From: Megalobrama amblycephala
Lineage: Eukaryota > Chordata > Actinopteri > Cypriniformes > Xenocyprididae
Direction: 5' to 3'
DNA: 64,000 nucleotides
Assembly (NCBI RefSeq): GCF_018812025.1
Contig: NC_063066.1
Span: 9,679,882 to 9,743,881, forward strand
Of this stretch, positions 43,440 to 52,785 are shown one piece after another (position 1 is the stretch's first letter; every line of letters starts with the position of its first letter). The position numbers and the translations under genes are program-made. The notes beneath the pieces are model-generated. The model did no database searches. It worked only from the letters and a program-made list of their open reading frames with translations, and had not been told where the DNA came from.

Positions 43440-43858
43440 AATACTACCATTCAAAAGTTTGGGGTTATAAAGTTTTTTTTTTGTTTTTTTTTTAAAGAAA
43501 TTCTTTTATTTGGCAAGGACACAAATTGATCAAGTGACAGTAAAGGCATTTATAATGTTACAAAAGATTTCTATTTTAACTTCCTATTCATCAAATAATC
43601 CTGAAAATAAGTGCATCATGATTTCCACAAAAAAACAAACAAAAAAAATTAGGCAGCATATTCAACAATATTTCAACACTGATCATAAAAAAAATGTTTC
43701 TTCAGCAGCAAATCAGCATATTAGAATGATTTATGAAGGATCATGTGACACTGAAGACTGGAGTGTGTAATACTGTAATATTGAATATTGTAATATTTTG
43801 TAATAGTTTTGATCAAAAATGCTGCCTTGGTGAGCATAAGAGACCTCTTTCAAAAATA
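43440..43858. mobile_element. Copy of the CAGTCCAAAAG foldback family, one arm
   Basis: Begins ACTACCATTCAAAAGTTTGG and contains CCTATTCATCAAATAATCCTG and GATCATGTGACACTGAAGAC. It ends at the TTAA of the next element. Confidence 0.6.
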
Positions 43859-43862
43859 TTAA

Positions 43863-45224
43863 AGTCCCCCTGTGGTGAAAATCACGTTTTTAATGTTGTT
43901 TATATATCTATGTGGTGTTTTTAATATGCTTTAAGACAAACCATGTGCAAATTCATAAGTCAACACCATTGGTGAGTATTTTCTCTTTAAAACTGCAGTA
44001 AACCAAAGATTGTCTCAGGCCCCGTTCACACTAGTGCATTTTTGTTTTAAAACGGCGTTTTAAAATGAAAACAATCCTCGTCTACACTGGCGTTTCCACA
44101 GCGTTTCAGAAACGATCCACGTCTACACAACAAGGCCGAAAATGCATGTCACATGACTGTTCATGCACAGTTGCACACTGGGCATGCGTGTATAAGTGTA
44201 AACAAATAGTTGCCTCTTGTGCATGTAGGCAGCTGCAGTATTTAAAAAAATGCTGAGTTTAACTGCACAATGGCTGCTAAAAATTACAACAAAGCCAGCA
44301 AAGATTGCAATTCAGTAACGGTATTGTTTACACGGTCGTCAAGGATACGCAGAGCAAACGTGGGCAGCCACGTCATCGGTTTCAAAAGTCTGCATTTTGG
44401 TCTGTTTACACTGAAACGCAACCCCGGCATTTTTAAACTAAAACGTGGTCTGCAGCGTTTTTGAAAGTCTCCGTTTTCGAGGTTCGAAAATGCCAGCGTT
44501 GTGTAAATGACAGGCATAACCGTAGCAAAACTTATGCGTTTTAAAACGAAAACACACTAGAGTAAACGGGGCCTCAAAGAAGCCTGCGGTTTGAAATCGC
44601 TGGTGTTTCTGACGTCACAAACTACCTTGTAACCAATCAAGTTAATGTGCCAGCAGGCTTTAGCATATCATTAACTGACCGTGCAAGGGAGTCTCAAAGG
44701 AAGGTTATCCCAGTATATTTTTCTGTTGATATGAAAAATCAGGTAGATTTAGCAATATGGCGGGTGTATGATGCATATTACAGTGTTATGAACTTTATGC
44801 CTTTCTCCACTGACGTTCTGAGTTGTTCAAAGCATTTCTAAGGATACTGATTGTTAGAAGAAAGCTGTCTAACTCGTAAATGTGAACATGGTTTGTGTAG
44901 CATCAGCAAAACCAAAACGCTAATTATATTAATTACCGTGATGTGTCCGACGTTGTAAAAAGCTCTATCATTGTGCAGCGTTTACCTCAGTAAGTTGACC
45001 GAGTGGATCTCATCTGAGCTCGTGCGAGTGAGTGGAGGCGGGGCTAATTATCTTATTCATAGATCCGTGTATATTAAATGAGGCAAGGGTGTAGAGTTAC
45101 ATTCAAGGTATTTTAAGGCTTTAAAAAAAATGAAAAAAAACAACAACAAAAAAAACATTTAAATATGTAATTTTGGTGATCAAAGATGAGTTTTAAGGGA
45201 TAAAATTATTGACTACAGGGGACT
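43863..45224. mobile_element. TTAA-flanked TIR element with a nested MITE
   Basis: Left end AGTCCCCCTGTGGTG after TTAA (43859-43862). Right end ACTACAGGGGACT before CTAA (45225-45228), a decayed TTAA. Reverse-oriented relative of 2714-3593, interrupted at 44018-44573. Confidence 0.72.
44018..44573. mobile_element. MITE with GGCCCCGTT ends and 3-bp duplication
   Basis: Inverted ends GGCCCCGTTCACACTAGTG and CACTAGAGTAAACGGGGCC, each followed inward by GTTTTAAAACG-type motifs. TCA occurs on both sides (44015-44017 and 44574-44576). 556 bp, no transposase. Confidence 0.75.
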
Positions 45225-45717
45225 CTAAAAAATCTTACTGACCCCAAGTTGATTAAAAAAAATGTATTTCTTAATTTTCAATAGGCTGTACAAATTTAAA
45301 CAGAACATTGTTACAATACAACAGTCAATACAGGTACATTCCCTCAAAAAGAATAATTTAGAAGCCAGTTCCCCAAAAAACAAAAAAACAAAAAAAAAAA
45401 CAGGATTAAATGCTATGTGGTCTCAGACATTAGGACATGAATAAGCATGTAAATACGAAAAACTGACAGTACATATGGCTAAAGGCCCATTCAACCAGGA
45501 AAGCTATATAAAATAAAGATAAAGATACTTCTAAAATCCGTTCTGAAAGTAAAAGAATAGCAGTCCACACCACAACTCTAAAGATAACAACACAGAGAGA
45601 TTTTTTTCCAGCTGATGAATGATTAAAAACAATACAGCAATGTAAGTTTAGCTTCCTTTAAAGCAGAAAACGTACTCGGTTACTAACGTAACCTCGGTTC
45701 CCTGAGATACGGAACGA

Positions 45718-45941
45718 GTACTGCGTATGGGGAAAGGTCTCCCTTTTTCCCCGCTGCTGAAGCCTTTTTCAATAACGCAGTGTAACTGCACCGTCATTGG
45801 TTCACTCATAGACAAGTTGTTGAACCAATGGCGGCGCGGCATAGCTGCGCGGCCTATGGCGACAAAGCGCGCGAATATTCCCGCCGAAATGGGCGGGGTA
45901 TAGGGCTATATAAGCAGGCGTTTCGCCATAGGATTTCAGTG
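45718..45941 (+). repeat. DIRS left inverted terminal repeat
   Basis: 224 bp, inverted and nearly identical to 51259-51482. It contains the TATA-like CTATATAAGC at 45905-45914. Outside it, 45669-45717 is a left-specific end whose complement recurs in the internal region at about 46000. Confidence 0.9.
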
Positions 45942-45999
45942 TCAATCGACTGAAGCGACGACCCTGAGCCGCAGCCTCGTGGCACGGCAAGTGACGCAG

Positions 46000-46087
46000 T
46001 ACTCGTTCCGTATCTCAGGGAACCGAGGTTACGTTAGTAACCGAGTACGTTCCCTTTCGATACTTCACTCGTACTGCGTATGGGGAA
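46000..46087. repeat. DIRS internal complementary region (ICR)
   Basis: The first part is the reverse complement of the element's left end (45669-45726). The second part, starting at the CGTTCCC junction, is the reverse complement of the right end (about 51468-51504). The two parts share the trinucleotide at the join. In DIRS elements this segment bridges the two cDNA ends during replication. Confidence 0.9.
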
Positions 46088-46256
46088 CGAATTCAACCAC
46101 GCCGTGCCACGGCTGGGAACGATATAGCTTGCATTTGGCCAACCCAGAGGGGGGCCAAAAGGACAAGCGGAGGCAAAGCCTAACCGAACCCATGGTTACA
46201 CTGAAGGAAGATACTTCCTATGGTGGCGTGAAGCGGGACTTGTTGGAGGCCGCTAA

Positions 46257-49052
46257 TCACACCGACAGGACCCGAGCTTGTAAGGTCGGGACATCGAGGT
46301 GATAGAACCTGACAAAGGTGGACGGCGAAGACCAGCCGGCCGCCTCACAGATGTCTTGGATGGAAACTCCGTTGGACCAAGCCCACGAGGAAGCCATTCC
46401 TCTAGTGGAGTGGGCCCTGACTCCTATGGGGCAATTAGTGCCCAGTGAGGAGTAGCACAGGTTAATAGCATCCACTATCCAACGGGAAATGCGTTGTTTC
46501 GAGACCGGAGACCCTTTGGTGCGGCCGCCAAAACAAACAAAGAGCTGATCCGACTGTCTGAAAGACTGTGATCGGTCTATGTAGGTCCTCAATGCCCTGA
46601 CTGGGCAGAGTAGCTGCAGCTCTGGTTCGTCCGCCGAGGGAGGAAGAGCAGAGAGCGAGATGACCTGAGCTCTAAACGGAGTTGAGAGCACTTTAGGGAC
46701 GTAGCCATGCCTAGGTTTCAGAACGACCTTAGAGTCACCAGGCCCGAATTCGAGGCATGCAGGGTTCACGGAGAGGGCCTGCAAATCGCCAACACGCTTT
46801 ACCGATGCTAGTGCTAGTAGCAGAGCGGTTTTTAGCGTTAGGGGCCTGAGGTCGGCTGAACCCATTGGTTCAAATGGGGCTCCTTTCAAGGCCCTGAGGA
46901 CCAACGAGAGGTCCCAGGAGGGAATAGTGAGAGGGCGAGGAGGATTCAAACGCCTAGCACCTCTCAAAAAACGGATCACAAGCCCGTTTCGTCCCACTGA
47001 TTGGCCAGCAATAGGAGCGTGGAACGCTGCAATGGCTGCTACGTAAACCTTAAGCGTGGAAGGGGAGCGCCCCATTTCCAAGCGTTCTTGGAGGAAAGAC
47101 AGTATGGAAGATACGTCACTCTCCACAGGGTCTATGTTGCGTGTTGAACACCAATCAACAAAGACTGACCACTTCTGGTCGTAGAGGCGCCTCGTAGACG
47201 GGGCTCTAGCCTGAGAAATGGTATTTAGGACGTCCTCGGGGAGGCTAGTCGGCTCCCATCGAGGGACCAGAGGTGCAGAGCCCAGAGCTGCGGCTGTGGG
47301 TGCCAAATTGTTCTGTTTGCCTGAGAGAGGAGGTCCCGTCTCAGGGGAATCGGCCACGGGGCTCTTAGAGAGAGCCTGAATAGCTCTGAGGACCAAACCT
47401 GGTTCCTCCAGAGCGGGGCCACCAGAAGGACTCTGTGCTGGTCTTCTCTGATACGCCTGATGACCTGGGGGATCAGTGCGATCGGAGGGAAAGCATAAAG
47501 GAGCGTGCTGGGCCATGTGTGGGCCAGAGCATCTACTTCCTTCGAGAAAAATGTTGGGCAATGAGAGTTGTCTTCTGAGGCGAAGAGGTCTACCTCTGCC
47601 TTCCCGAAGAACTCCCAGATCGTGAGGACCACTTGGGGGTGGAGCATCCACTCGTCGGAGGGGATGTTGCTCCGTGACAACATGTCCGCACCCAGATTGT
47701 TCCTGCCAGGAACATGAGTCGCTCTGAGCGACTGAAGCCTCGGAAGAGCCCATTCCAGCAGACGTTTCGCCAGAGCGCATAAGCGGCTGGACGAAAGACC
47801 GCCTTGGTGGTTCAGGTATGACACCACCGTCATACTGTCTGACCGAACTAGAACATGACGTCCCGTCAAGTAAGCCTGAAAGAACTGAAGGGCTTTCATC
47901 ACTGCTAGCATCTCTAGACAGTTGATGTGTAGATGGCTTTCCTCGTGGCTCCACGAGCCGAAGGCCGGTCTGCCCTCGCACACAGCGCCCCAGCCCAAGT
48001 TGGAGGCGTCTGTTGAGAGCACCGTCCTCCGTGAGACCGCCTGTAAAGGGACTCCGCGCTGGAACCATACTGGATCCATCCAAGGTTTCAGGGCTAGAAG
48101 ACAGGCCCGATTGACCTTGAGACATAGGCGGCCGTGCCGCCATGCGCTGGGAGGAACCCGGAACTTCAACCAGTACTGAAGAGGCCGCATCCGAAGAAGG
48201 CCTAGCTGCAGCACCGGGGAGGCGGAAGCCATCAGCCCTAGCAGCCTCTGGAAAAACTTCAGAGGGAGATAGGCTTTGTTCGTGACAGATGCCGTGAGCT
48301 GCTGAATTGCCAGGGCGCGCTCTGGCGAGACTACTGCCGTCATACGGACCGAGTCGAAAACTGCTCCCAGAAACGAGATTCGTTGAGTGGGGCATAGCGA
48401 GCTCTTGGCTAAGTTGACCCTGAGACCCAGGCATTGTAGATGGCTGAGGAGCACGGATCTGTGGCGTTCCAGCTCGTCTCGCGAACGGGCTAAGATGAGC
48501 CAGTCGTCGAGATAATTCAGAACCCGGATTCCCATCTGTCTCAGAGGGGAAAGCGCCGCGTCCATGCACTTGGTGAAAGTGCGGGGAGCCAGAGACAGCC
48601 CGAAGGGCAGGACCGTATATTGGTATGCCACCCCTTCGTATGCGAATCTCAAGAATCGTCTGTGACGGGGGGCTATCTGGATGTGAAAATACGCATCCTT
48701 CAGGTCCAGCGAGCAGAACCAGTCCTCGGGGCAAATGTGCGCGAGGATCTGCTTCAGCGTCAGCATTTTGAACTTCCGTCTCATGAGGGAGTGATTCAAA
48801 AGCCTGAGGTCTAGGATGGGTCTGAGACCGCCATCCTTTTTGGGGACCAGAAAGTAGCGGCTGTAAAAGCCTGTCTCGCTCTCTGACGGAGGAACCATTT
48901 CCACAGCTCCTTTTTCCAGCAACGACATGACTTCGGCCCGGAGGACATGAGCGTCGTCCGGATTGACCGATGTTTGAAGCACCCCAGCGAAGCGGGGGGG
49001 CCGTCGTGCAAACTGGAGCGAGTAGCCCTGGTTTACGATCCCCATGACCCAT
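46257..49052 (-). CDS. DIRS tyrosine recombinase (C-terminal part of a long open frame)
   Basis: The frame is open for 931 codons, but codons 1-609 overlap the RT ORF in another frame and show no domain. The recognisable recombinase occupies about 620-931. A core-binding-like segment (TRRLYDQKWSVFVDWC) precedes the catalytic part with R753 (SVKRVGDLQ), H881 and R884 (HSTRG), and the nucleophile Y917 (FVRFYHLD). It integrates the circular DNA instead of a DDE integrase. The true start is probably near or after 47500, or the protein is reached from another frame. It shares its reading frame with the gag-like ORF. Confidence 0.88.
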   Translation of the reverse strand: MGHGDRKPGLLAPVCTTAPPLRWGASNIGQSGRRSCPPGRSHVVAGKRSCGNGSSVRERDRLLQPLLSGPQKGWRSQTHPRPQAFESLPHETEVQNADAEADPRAHLPRGLVLLAGPEGCVFSHPDSPPSQTILEIRIRRGGIPIYGPALRAVSGSPHFHQVHGRGAFPSETDGNPGSELSRRLAHLSPFARRAGTPQIRAPQPSTMPGSQGQLSQELAMPHSTNLVSGSSFRLGPYDGSSLARARPGNSAAHGICHEQSLSPSEVFPEAARADGFRLPGAAARPSSDAASSVLVEVPGSSQRMAARPPMSQGQSGLSSSPETLDGSSMVPARSPFTGGLTEDGALNRRLQLGLGRCVRGQTGLRLVEPRGKPSTHQLSRDASSDESPSVLSGLLDGTSCSSSVRQYDGGVIPEPPRRSFVQPLMRSGETSAGMGSSEASVAQSDSCSWQEQSGCGHVVTEQHPLRRVDAPPPSGPHDLGVLREGRGRPLRLRRQLSLPNIFLEGSRCSGPHMAQHAPLCFPSDRTDPPGHQAYQRRPAQSPSGGPALEEPGLVLRAIQALSKSPVADSPETGPPLSGKQNNLAPTAAALGSAPLVPRWEPTSLPEDVLNTISQARAPSTRRLYDQKWSVFVDWCSTRNIDPVESDVSSILSFLQERLEMGRSPSTLKVYVAAIAAFHAPIAGQSVGRNGLVIRFLRGARRLNPPRPLTIPSWDLSLVLRALKGAPFEPMGSADLRPLTLKTALLLALASVKRVGDLQALSVNPACLEFGPGDSKVVLKPRHGYVPKVLSTPFRAQVISLSALPPSADEPELQLLCPVRALRTYIDRSQSFRQSDQLFVCFGGRTKGSPVSKQRISRWIVDAINLCYSSLGTNCPIGVRAHSTRGMASSWAWSNGVSIQDICEAAGWSSPSTFVRFYHLDVPTLQARVLSV

Positions 49053-49408
49053 TCTGACACACCGGGGATGGCCTGCCAGGCCTCGGCCCGAGTGGCTAGG
49101 GGTTGAATAATGTTGGGTGACAGACCGTCGTTGAGAGGGTCGTACACCGCGAGGGGTGGAAGAGGAAATTTGCTCTTTTTGTGATGAGGTAAAAATTTGT
49201 TCGCCGTGAAAACGGCGTTTGGAGTGGGCGCAACAGGTGTGGGCCCAGCTGTCACTTGGAGTTTGTTTCCCACGCCCGGAAATAAACGAGGCGGAGGGGA
49301 AATTACTCGTGGGAGCTTTTGGGGTGGTCCGGTCATAACGGGACGGTCCCCCATCCTCTTCCTGTCCGACGAATCAGGACGACTTCGGAGGCACCGGGTC
49401 CAGCACAA
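47225..49408 (-). CDS. DIRS reverse transcriptase / RNase H polyprotein
   Basis: 727 codons. Reverse transcriptase core: VPKKDGGLRP at 188-197, LDLKDAYFHI at 234-243, LPFGLSLAP at 267-275 and the catalytic YLDD box at 299-302. RNase H: STDAS (Asp467), Glu499, RSDS (Asp524) and GADMLSR (Asp575), so the acidic residues are present. A C-terminal region, about 600-690, with VDLFAS and LLYAFPP sits where DIRS elements often carry a Dam-like methyltransferase domain; I name that part only by position. It makes the element cDNA. It begins inside the end of the gag-like ORF, so translation by reinitiation or frameshift is possible. Confidence 0.92.
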   Translation of the reverse strand: MCWTRCLRSRPDSSDRKRMGDRPVMTGPPQKLPRVISPPPRLFPGVGNKLQVTAGPTPVAPTPNAVFTANKFLPHHKKSKFPLPPLAVYDPLNDGLSPNIIQPLATRAEAWQAIPGVSEWVMGIVNQGYSLQFARRPPRFAGVLQTSVNPDDAHVLRAEVMSLLEKGAVEMVPPSESETGFYSRYFLVPKKDGGLRPILDLRLLNHSLMRRKFKMLTLKQILAHICPEDWFCSLDLKDAYFHIQIAPRHRRFLRFAYEGVAYQYTVLPFGLSLAPRTFTKCMDAALSPLRQMGIRVLNYLDDWLILARSRDELERHRSVLLSHLQCLGLRVNLAKSSLCPTQRISFLGAVFDSVRMTAVVSPERALAIQQLTASVTNKAYLPLKFFQRLLGLMASASPVLQLGLLRMRPLQYWLKFRVPPSAWRHGRLCLKVNRACLLALKPWMDPVWFQRGVPLQAVSRRTVLSTDASNLGWGAVCEGRPAFGSWSHEESHLHINCLEMLAVMKALQFFQAYLTGRHVLVRSDSMTVVSYLNHQGGLSSSRLCALAKRLLEWALPRLQSLRATHVPGRNNLGADMLSRSNIPSDEWMLHPQVVLTIWEFFGKAEVDLFASEDNSHCPTFFSKEVDALAHTWPSTLLYAFPPIALIPQVIRRIREDQHRVLLVAPLWRNQVWSSELFRLSLRAPWPIPLRRDLLSQANRTIWHPQPQLWALHLWSLDGSRLASPRTS

Positions 49409-50900
49409 TCCTGGGCCGGGGTCCCTGGCGCCTCGGGAAGGGAGGGCGCTTCGCAGGGCGCGAGCGCTGGCGATGCTCCTGGGGCGGCGCTGCCTGTTTT
49501 GCAGGTGGGGCTGGTTTGTTCTGCTGAGCCGGCGCAGTCCTGGGGCGGCTAGACGCAGAAGCGGAGCTGGAGCGCTTAGGCAAGAAATGCCTCATAGCCT
49601 GAGACGATTTCTGCGCGGCAGTAAAGCGCTCAGTGAAGCCATCCACTGCAGGCCCGAAGAGACCAGAAGGCGAGACCGGGGCGTCTAAGAAGGCCGTCTT
49701 GTCTAGGTCTTTGATCTCCGTTAGGTTGAGCCACAGGTGGCGCTCCAACACGACCAGGCTGGCCATGGAACGACCGATGGCCTGGGCCGTAGCCTTCGTA
49801 GCTCGCAGGGCAAGATCCGTGGCGCTGCGGAGATCTTTGAAGGCTGGCGCGTCGATTCCAGACTCATCCAGAGAGCGGAGGAGTTTGGCCTGGAATACTT
49901 GAAATATGGCCATGGTGTGGAGCGCAGAGGCAGCTTGGCCCGCCGAGGTGTAAGCCCGTCCAGCCAGAGTAGAGGTGGTCCGACAGGGCTTGGAAGGAAG
50001 GGCCCTCTTCGTCTTCCAACCCACAGCCGCGGGAGGACAGAGGTGAGCAGCCACCGCTTCATCTAGGGGTGGCAAGTGCTCGTATCCCTTCTCCTCGGCG
50101 CCGTCGACGGCGGTGAGGGCGGAGCGGTGCGTAGTGTGGAGGCGGGCAGAGTAAGGAGCGCGCCACGACTTCGTCAGCTCTTCGTGGACCTCAGGAAAGA
50201 AGGGCGCTGAACGCTGGCGAGGTGCTTGGCGGCGGCCTGGCAGAAACCATTCGTCCAGGCGGCTGCGAGACGGCTCCTCTGGAGGGGCCCACTCGAGGTC
50301 CAGCTCTTCAACGGCCCTAGACAGGATGCGGAAGAGCTCGGCATCCATGCCCTGGCCATGCTCGATGGGTTCCAAGGGAGGCGGTGGAGCGGGGTCTTCC
50401 GGCTCGCCAGCCCATCCTTCCGCTTCGGAAGCCGCAAGAGACATGGAGTCGTCTTGTTCGTCGTCTGTTCCCCCGAATGAGACGAGGTCACTCGCTTCTG
50501 CGGAGGGACGCTGCTCAGGGCGAGAGAACAGAACGGGAGAGAGTTCCCTGGGAGGAGAGGGCGAGGCACGCGGGGGCTGGGCCGGCGTGAGCTCGCTCAA
50601 CTCCTGGCGCTGAGTCGCTCTACCCCGCTGTCTTTTCCTCGCCGGCTCGCGGGAGGAAGGAGACGGGAGGGCGCGAGCGGCGAGATCGCCCTCAGTGAAG
50701 AAGGCGACCCGCGAGCGCAGGGAAGCGAGACTCATACACTCGCAGTGCGGGCATGAGTCTCCAGCGAGCGCGCCGTCTGCGTGGGGCTTGCCCAGGCAAG
50801 CGACACACTCGCTGTGTCCATCGTCGTCGTGCAGGGGGGCCCTGCAAGTACCACATGAGTGGCGGGGCATCGTGAGACGCCGCTGCCGTGAAAACGGCAA
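49374..50900 (-). CDS. DIRS ORF1, gag-like protein
   Basis: 508 codons; a second ATG at 50870 (MPRHSCGTC) is an equally likely start and begins right at the conserved Cys-rich part. The N-terminus has clustered Cys/His (CGTC, CVAC, CPHCEC), which suggests a metal-binding module. The middle is acidic and Pro/Ser-rich. The C-terminal third is helical-looking with a basic Pro/Ala/Gln tail (RPAKRPPFPRRQGPRPR), suited to nucleic-acid binding. By position it is the structural (gag-like) protein. Its 3' end overlaps the RT ORF by 35 bp in another frame. Confidence 0.85.
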   Translation of the reverse strand: MPFSRQRRLTMPRHSCGTCRAPLHDDDGHSECVACLGKPHADGALAGDSCPHCECMSLASLRSRVAFFTEGDLAARALPSPSSREPARKRQRGRATQRQELSELTPAQPPRASPSPPRELSPVLFSRPEQRPSAEASDLVSFGGTDDEQDDSMSLAASEAEGWAGEPEDPAPPPPLEPIEHGQGMDAELFRILSRAVEELDLEWAPPEEPSRSRLDEWFLPGRRQAPRQRSAPFFPEVHEELTKSWRAPYSARLHTTHRSALTAVDGAEEKGYEHLPPLDEAVAAHLCPPAAVGWKTKRALPSKPCRTTSTLAGRAYTSAGQAASALHTMAIFQVFQAKLLRSLDESGIDAPAFKDLRSATDLALRATKATAQAIGRSMASLVVLERHLWLNLTEIKDLDKTAFLDAPVSPSGLFGPAVDGFTERFTAAQKSSQAMRHFLPKRSSSASASSRPRTAPAQQNKPAPPAKQAAPPQEHRQRSRPAKRPPFPRRQGPRPRIVLDPVPPKSS

Positions 50901-51258
50901 TTGGGTGGCTCTTTTAGAGCGGCGAGGGCCGCGGAAGCTCTTAGAGCGGTGAAAACCGCTGAAAATCGCTCTTTTAGAGCGGCGTTTAAGCCGCGGATGA
51001 AGCTCTCAGGCGGCGCGCCGGATGGCGGCAGGGGACGCACAGGAAGCGGCCGGAAGCGGGAAGCGGGAGGCGGCGGCTCGGCGACGGCGCTAGAAGCTGC
51101 AGTCCGCGAGGGCGCCGGCGCTTTCTTCCACCGGCGAGTCCAGGCGAGTCCGCTGCGGGAGCCTCTTCAGACGGCGGCGAGAGCAGAAGGCGGCGAGCTT
51201 CTTCGGCTTCAGGCGGAGATCAGCGAAGAGAAGTAGATGTCGTCGCTGAAGGAGAAAA

Positions 51259-51482
51259 CACTGAAATCCTATGGCGAAACGCCTGCTTATATAGCCCTAT
51301 ACCCCGCCCATTTCGGCGGGAATATTCGCGCGCTTTGTCGCCATAGGCCGCGCAGCTATGCCGCGCCGCCATTGGTTCAACAACTTGTCTATGAGTGAAC
51401 CAATGACGGTGCAGTTACACTGCGTTATTGAAAAAGGCTTCAGCAGCGGGGAAAAAGGGAGACCTTTCCCCATACGCAGTAC
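51259..51482 (-). repeat. DIRS right inverted terminal repeat with TATA box
   Basis: Inverted copy of 45718-45941. On the minus strand it carries CTATATAAG (51294-51286) upstream of the gag-like ORF, so it is the likely promoter of the genomic transcript. The right-specific end is 51483-51504. Confidence 0.9.
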
Positions 51483-51588
51483 GAGTGAAGTATCGAAAGG
51501 GAACTGCATCGTCCACTGGCGTAGACGCTGATATAATTATCGTTATAGTTATCTTTATAGTTACCATTCTTGGTGTGAAAGGACCTTA

Positions 51589-52785
51589 ATATAACACAGA
51601 TATATATTCTTTACATGGTCTGATTTTGGATGTGTGCCTGAAGCTCCACGCTGGAAGGGAACAACTTGATAGCAAAATTAATAACATAAGAGATATGTAC
51701 TCCACAGCGTCTCCTGCTGCTACACACAGCTCATTTGCACTTCAAACGCTGGTATATATCAAAGTCAGCCCTCCAACTGTGGGCCTGATTTTGTGTAGTA
51801 AATTCATATAAGGCTGCAATTAATGTTTAATTAATTATTCAAAACAGTGGGTATATTTAATGTTTGCTGTATGATCTCACTTAATAAGAAATCACCATTA
51901 ACATTGCTCTGATTTTGCAGGCGCACATGGCGCCATGATTGTGACAAGAAACACACATGAGCTCCGCTCGCCCCCTCATGACTCATATTTGTGGCTATAA
52001 AGTCAACATTTACATGACAGCCCCCAGGTCTTCAAGCTGGTGGAGTAGATTCTGCATGTAAAGTGCCTGACAAGAGAATTTTACTAAATAAGAGAGGTAA
52101 GAATTGACGGCATGCAAAATTCAACTGGTTTAAAGCTGTAGAGAGACACAAAAGACCACAAATTTGTGTGACCTGAATAAAGTGCTTTGAAATATTTTTT
52201 GAGGTATCTACATTAAATAAAGTTGGGAAACAGGCATTATGGCACTACATGATTTGGCATTGAAGCTCTCAGGTAGAGCTCTGTTTGTTCAAAGAGGATA
52301 AATACTACAATAGTAACAGTACACGATAAATAACAGCACAAACGCACACAGTTTAAAAATCCAGGTCCGTTACGAACGGGATGTTTTCATTGGTCTTCTA
52401 GGAGAGGTAACCATGAAGACAGCGACAAAGCCAGATCAGAAGTGTTTTTCATGGGCCTTGATTCATAAAAAAAAAACTGTCAAGTCTACTGGGACAATTG
52501 CAGAGTCAGAATGTTCTAGGCTTTACGTAGTCAGGAGGACTGAAGTGTTTCGGCAGAGGACAGATCTTTAAGAGCGCTCTCTGGGTTTTCTGAAATGGTG
52601 CAGATCTCTTGTAAGGTGTAAAAAAACGATGTATTTTGCATTTTAGTAGTGTCTGATCGCAATGACGGTCAGAACAAGAACGCTGGAATACAATCCTGCT
52701 GGTCAAGTCTGAATCCATGTAGTCACATCCAATCTGAGCTACCAAGTGTGAATGTGAAGGTCCGATATAGCACTGGATGATTTCT
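51589..52785. other. 3' flank / 3' UTR side of mcf2
   Basis: Begins right after the mcf2 stop codon (minus strand), so part of it is 3' UTR. No minus-strand AATAAA was found close to the stop, so the end of the transcript is open. Confidence 0.4.

Larger units (their letters stand above)
45669..51504 (-). mobile_element. Full-length DIRS-type tyrosine-recombinase retrotransposon, apparently intact
   Basis: A 5.84-kb GC-rich element in an AT-rich host region, coding on the minus strand: gag-like ORF, RT/RNase H ORF, then a tyrosine recombinase ORF. It has inverted terminal repeats (45718-45941 and 51259-51482, 224 bp each). An internal complementary region at about 46000-46087 equals the reverse complement of the outer left end joined to that of the outer right end. 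This arrangement defines DIRS elements and serves as the template that lets a circular cDNA be closed. Both outer ends carry AAC, so the junction overlaps by three bases. No LTRs and no long target duplication are seen. All three ORFs are open, which points to a recent insertion. Confidence 0.95.
45481..51588. mobile_element. Foldback MITE that received the DIRS insertion
   Basis: The left end (45481, AAAGGCCCATTCA then AT-rich repeats) and the right end (to 51588, GTTATAGTTATC... GGTGTGAAAGGACCTT) are imperfect inverted repeats. The sequence is continuous if the DIRS element 45669-51504 is removed. The flanks look more diverged than the DIRS, consistent with an older host element. Confidence 0.6.

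Noticed and set aside
48811..50613. Numerous frames on both strands inside the DIRS element
   Set aside because: GC-rich coding DNA leaves other frames open by composition; none has a domain besides the three minus-strand ORFs listed.
45669..51504. LTR retrotransposon or endogenous retrovirus
   Set aside because: Terminal repeats are inverted, an ICR is present, there is a tyrosine recombinase and no DDE integrase, protease or envelope.
51589..52785. A polyadenylation signal for mcf2
   Set aside because: No minus-strand AATAAA close to the stop; the ATTAAA-like site near 51829 is too weakly supported to annotate.
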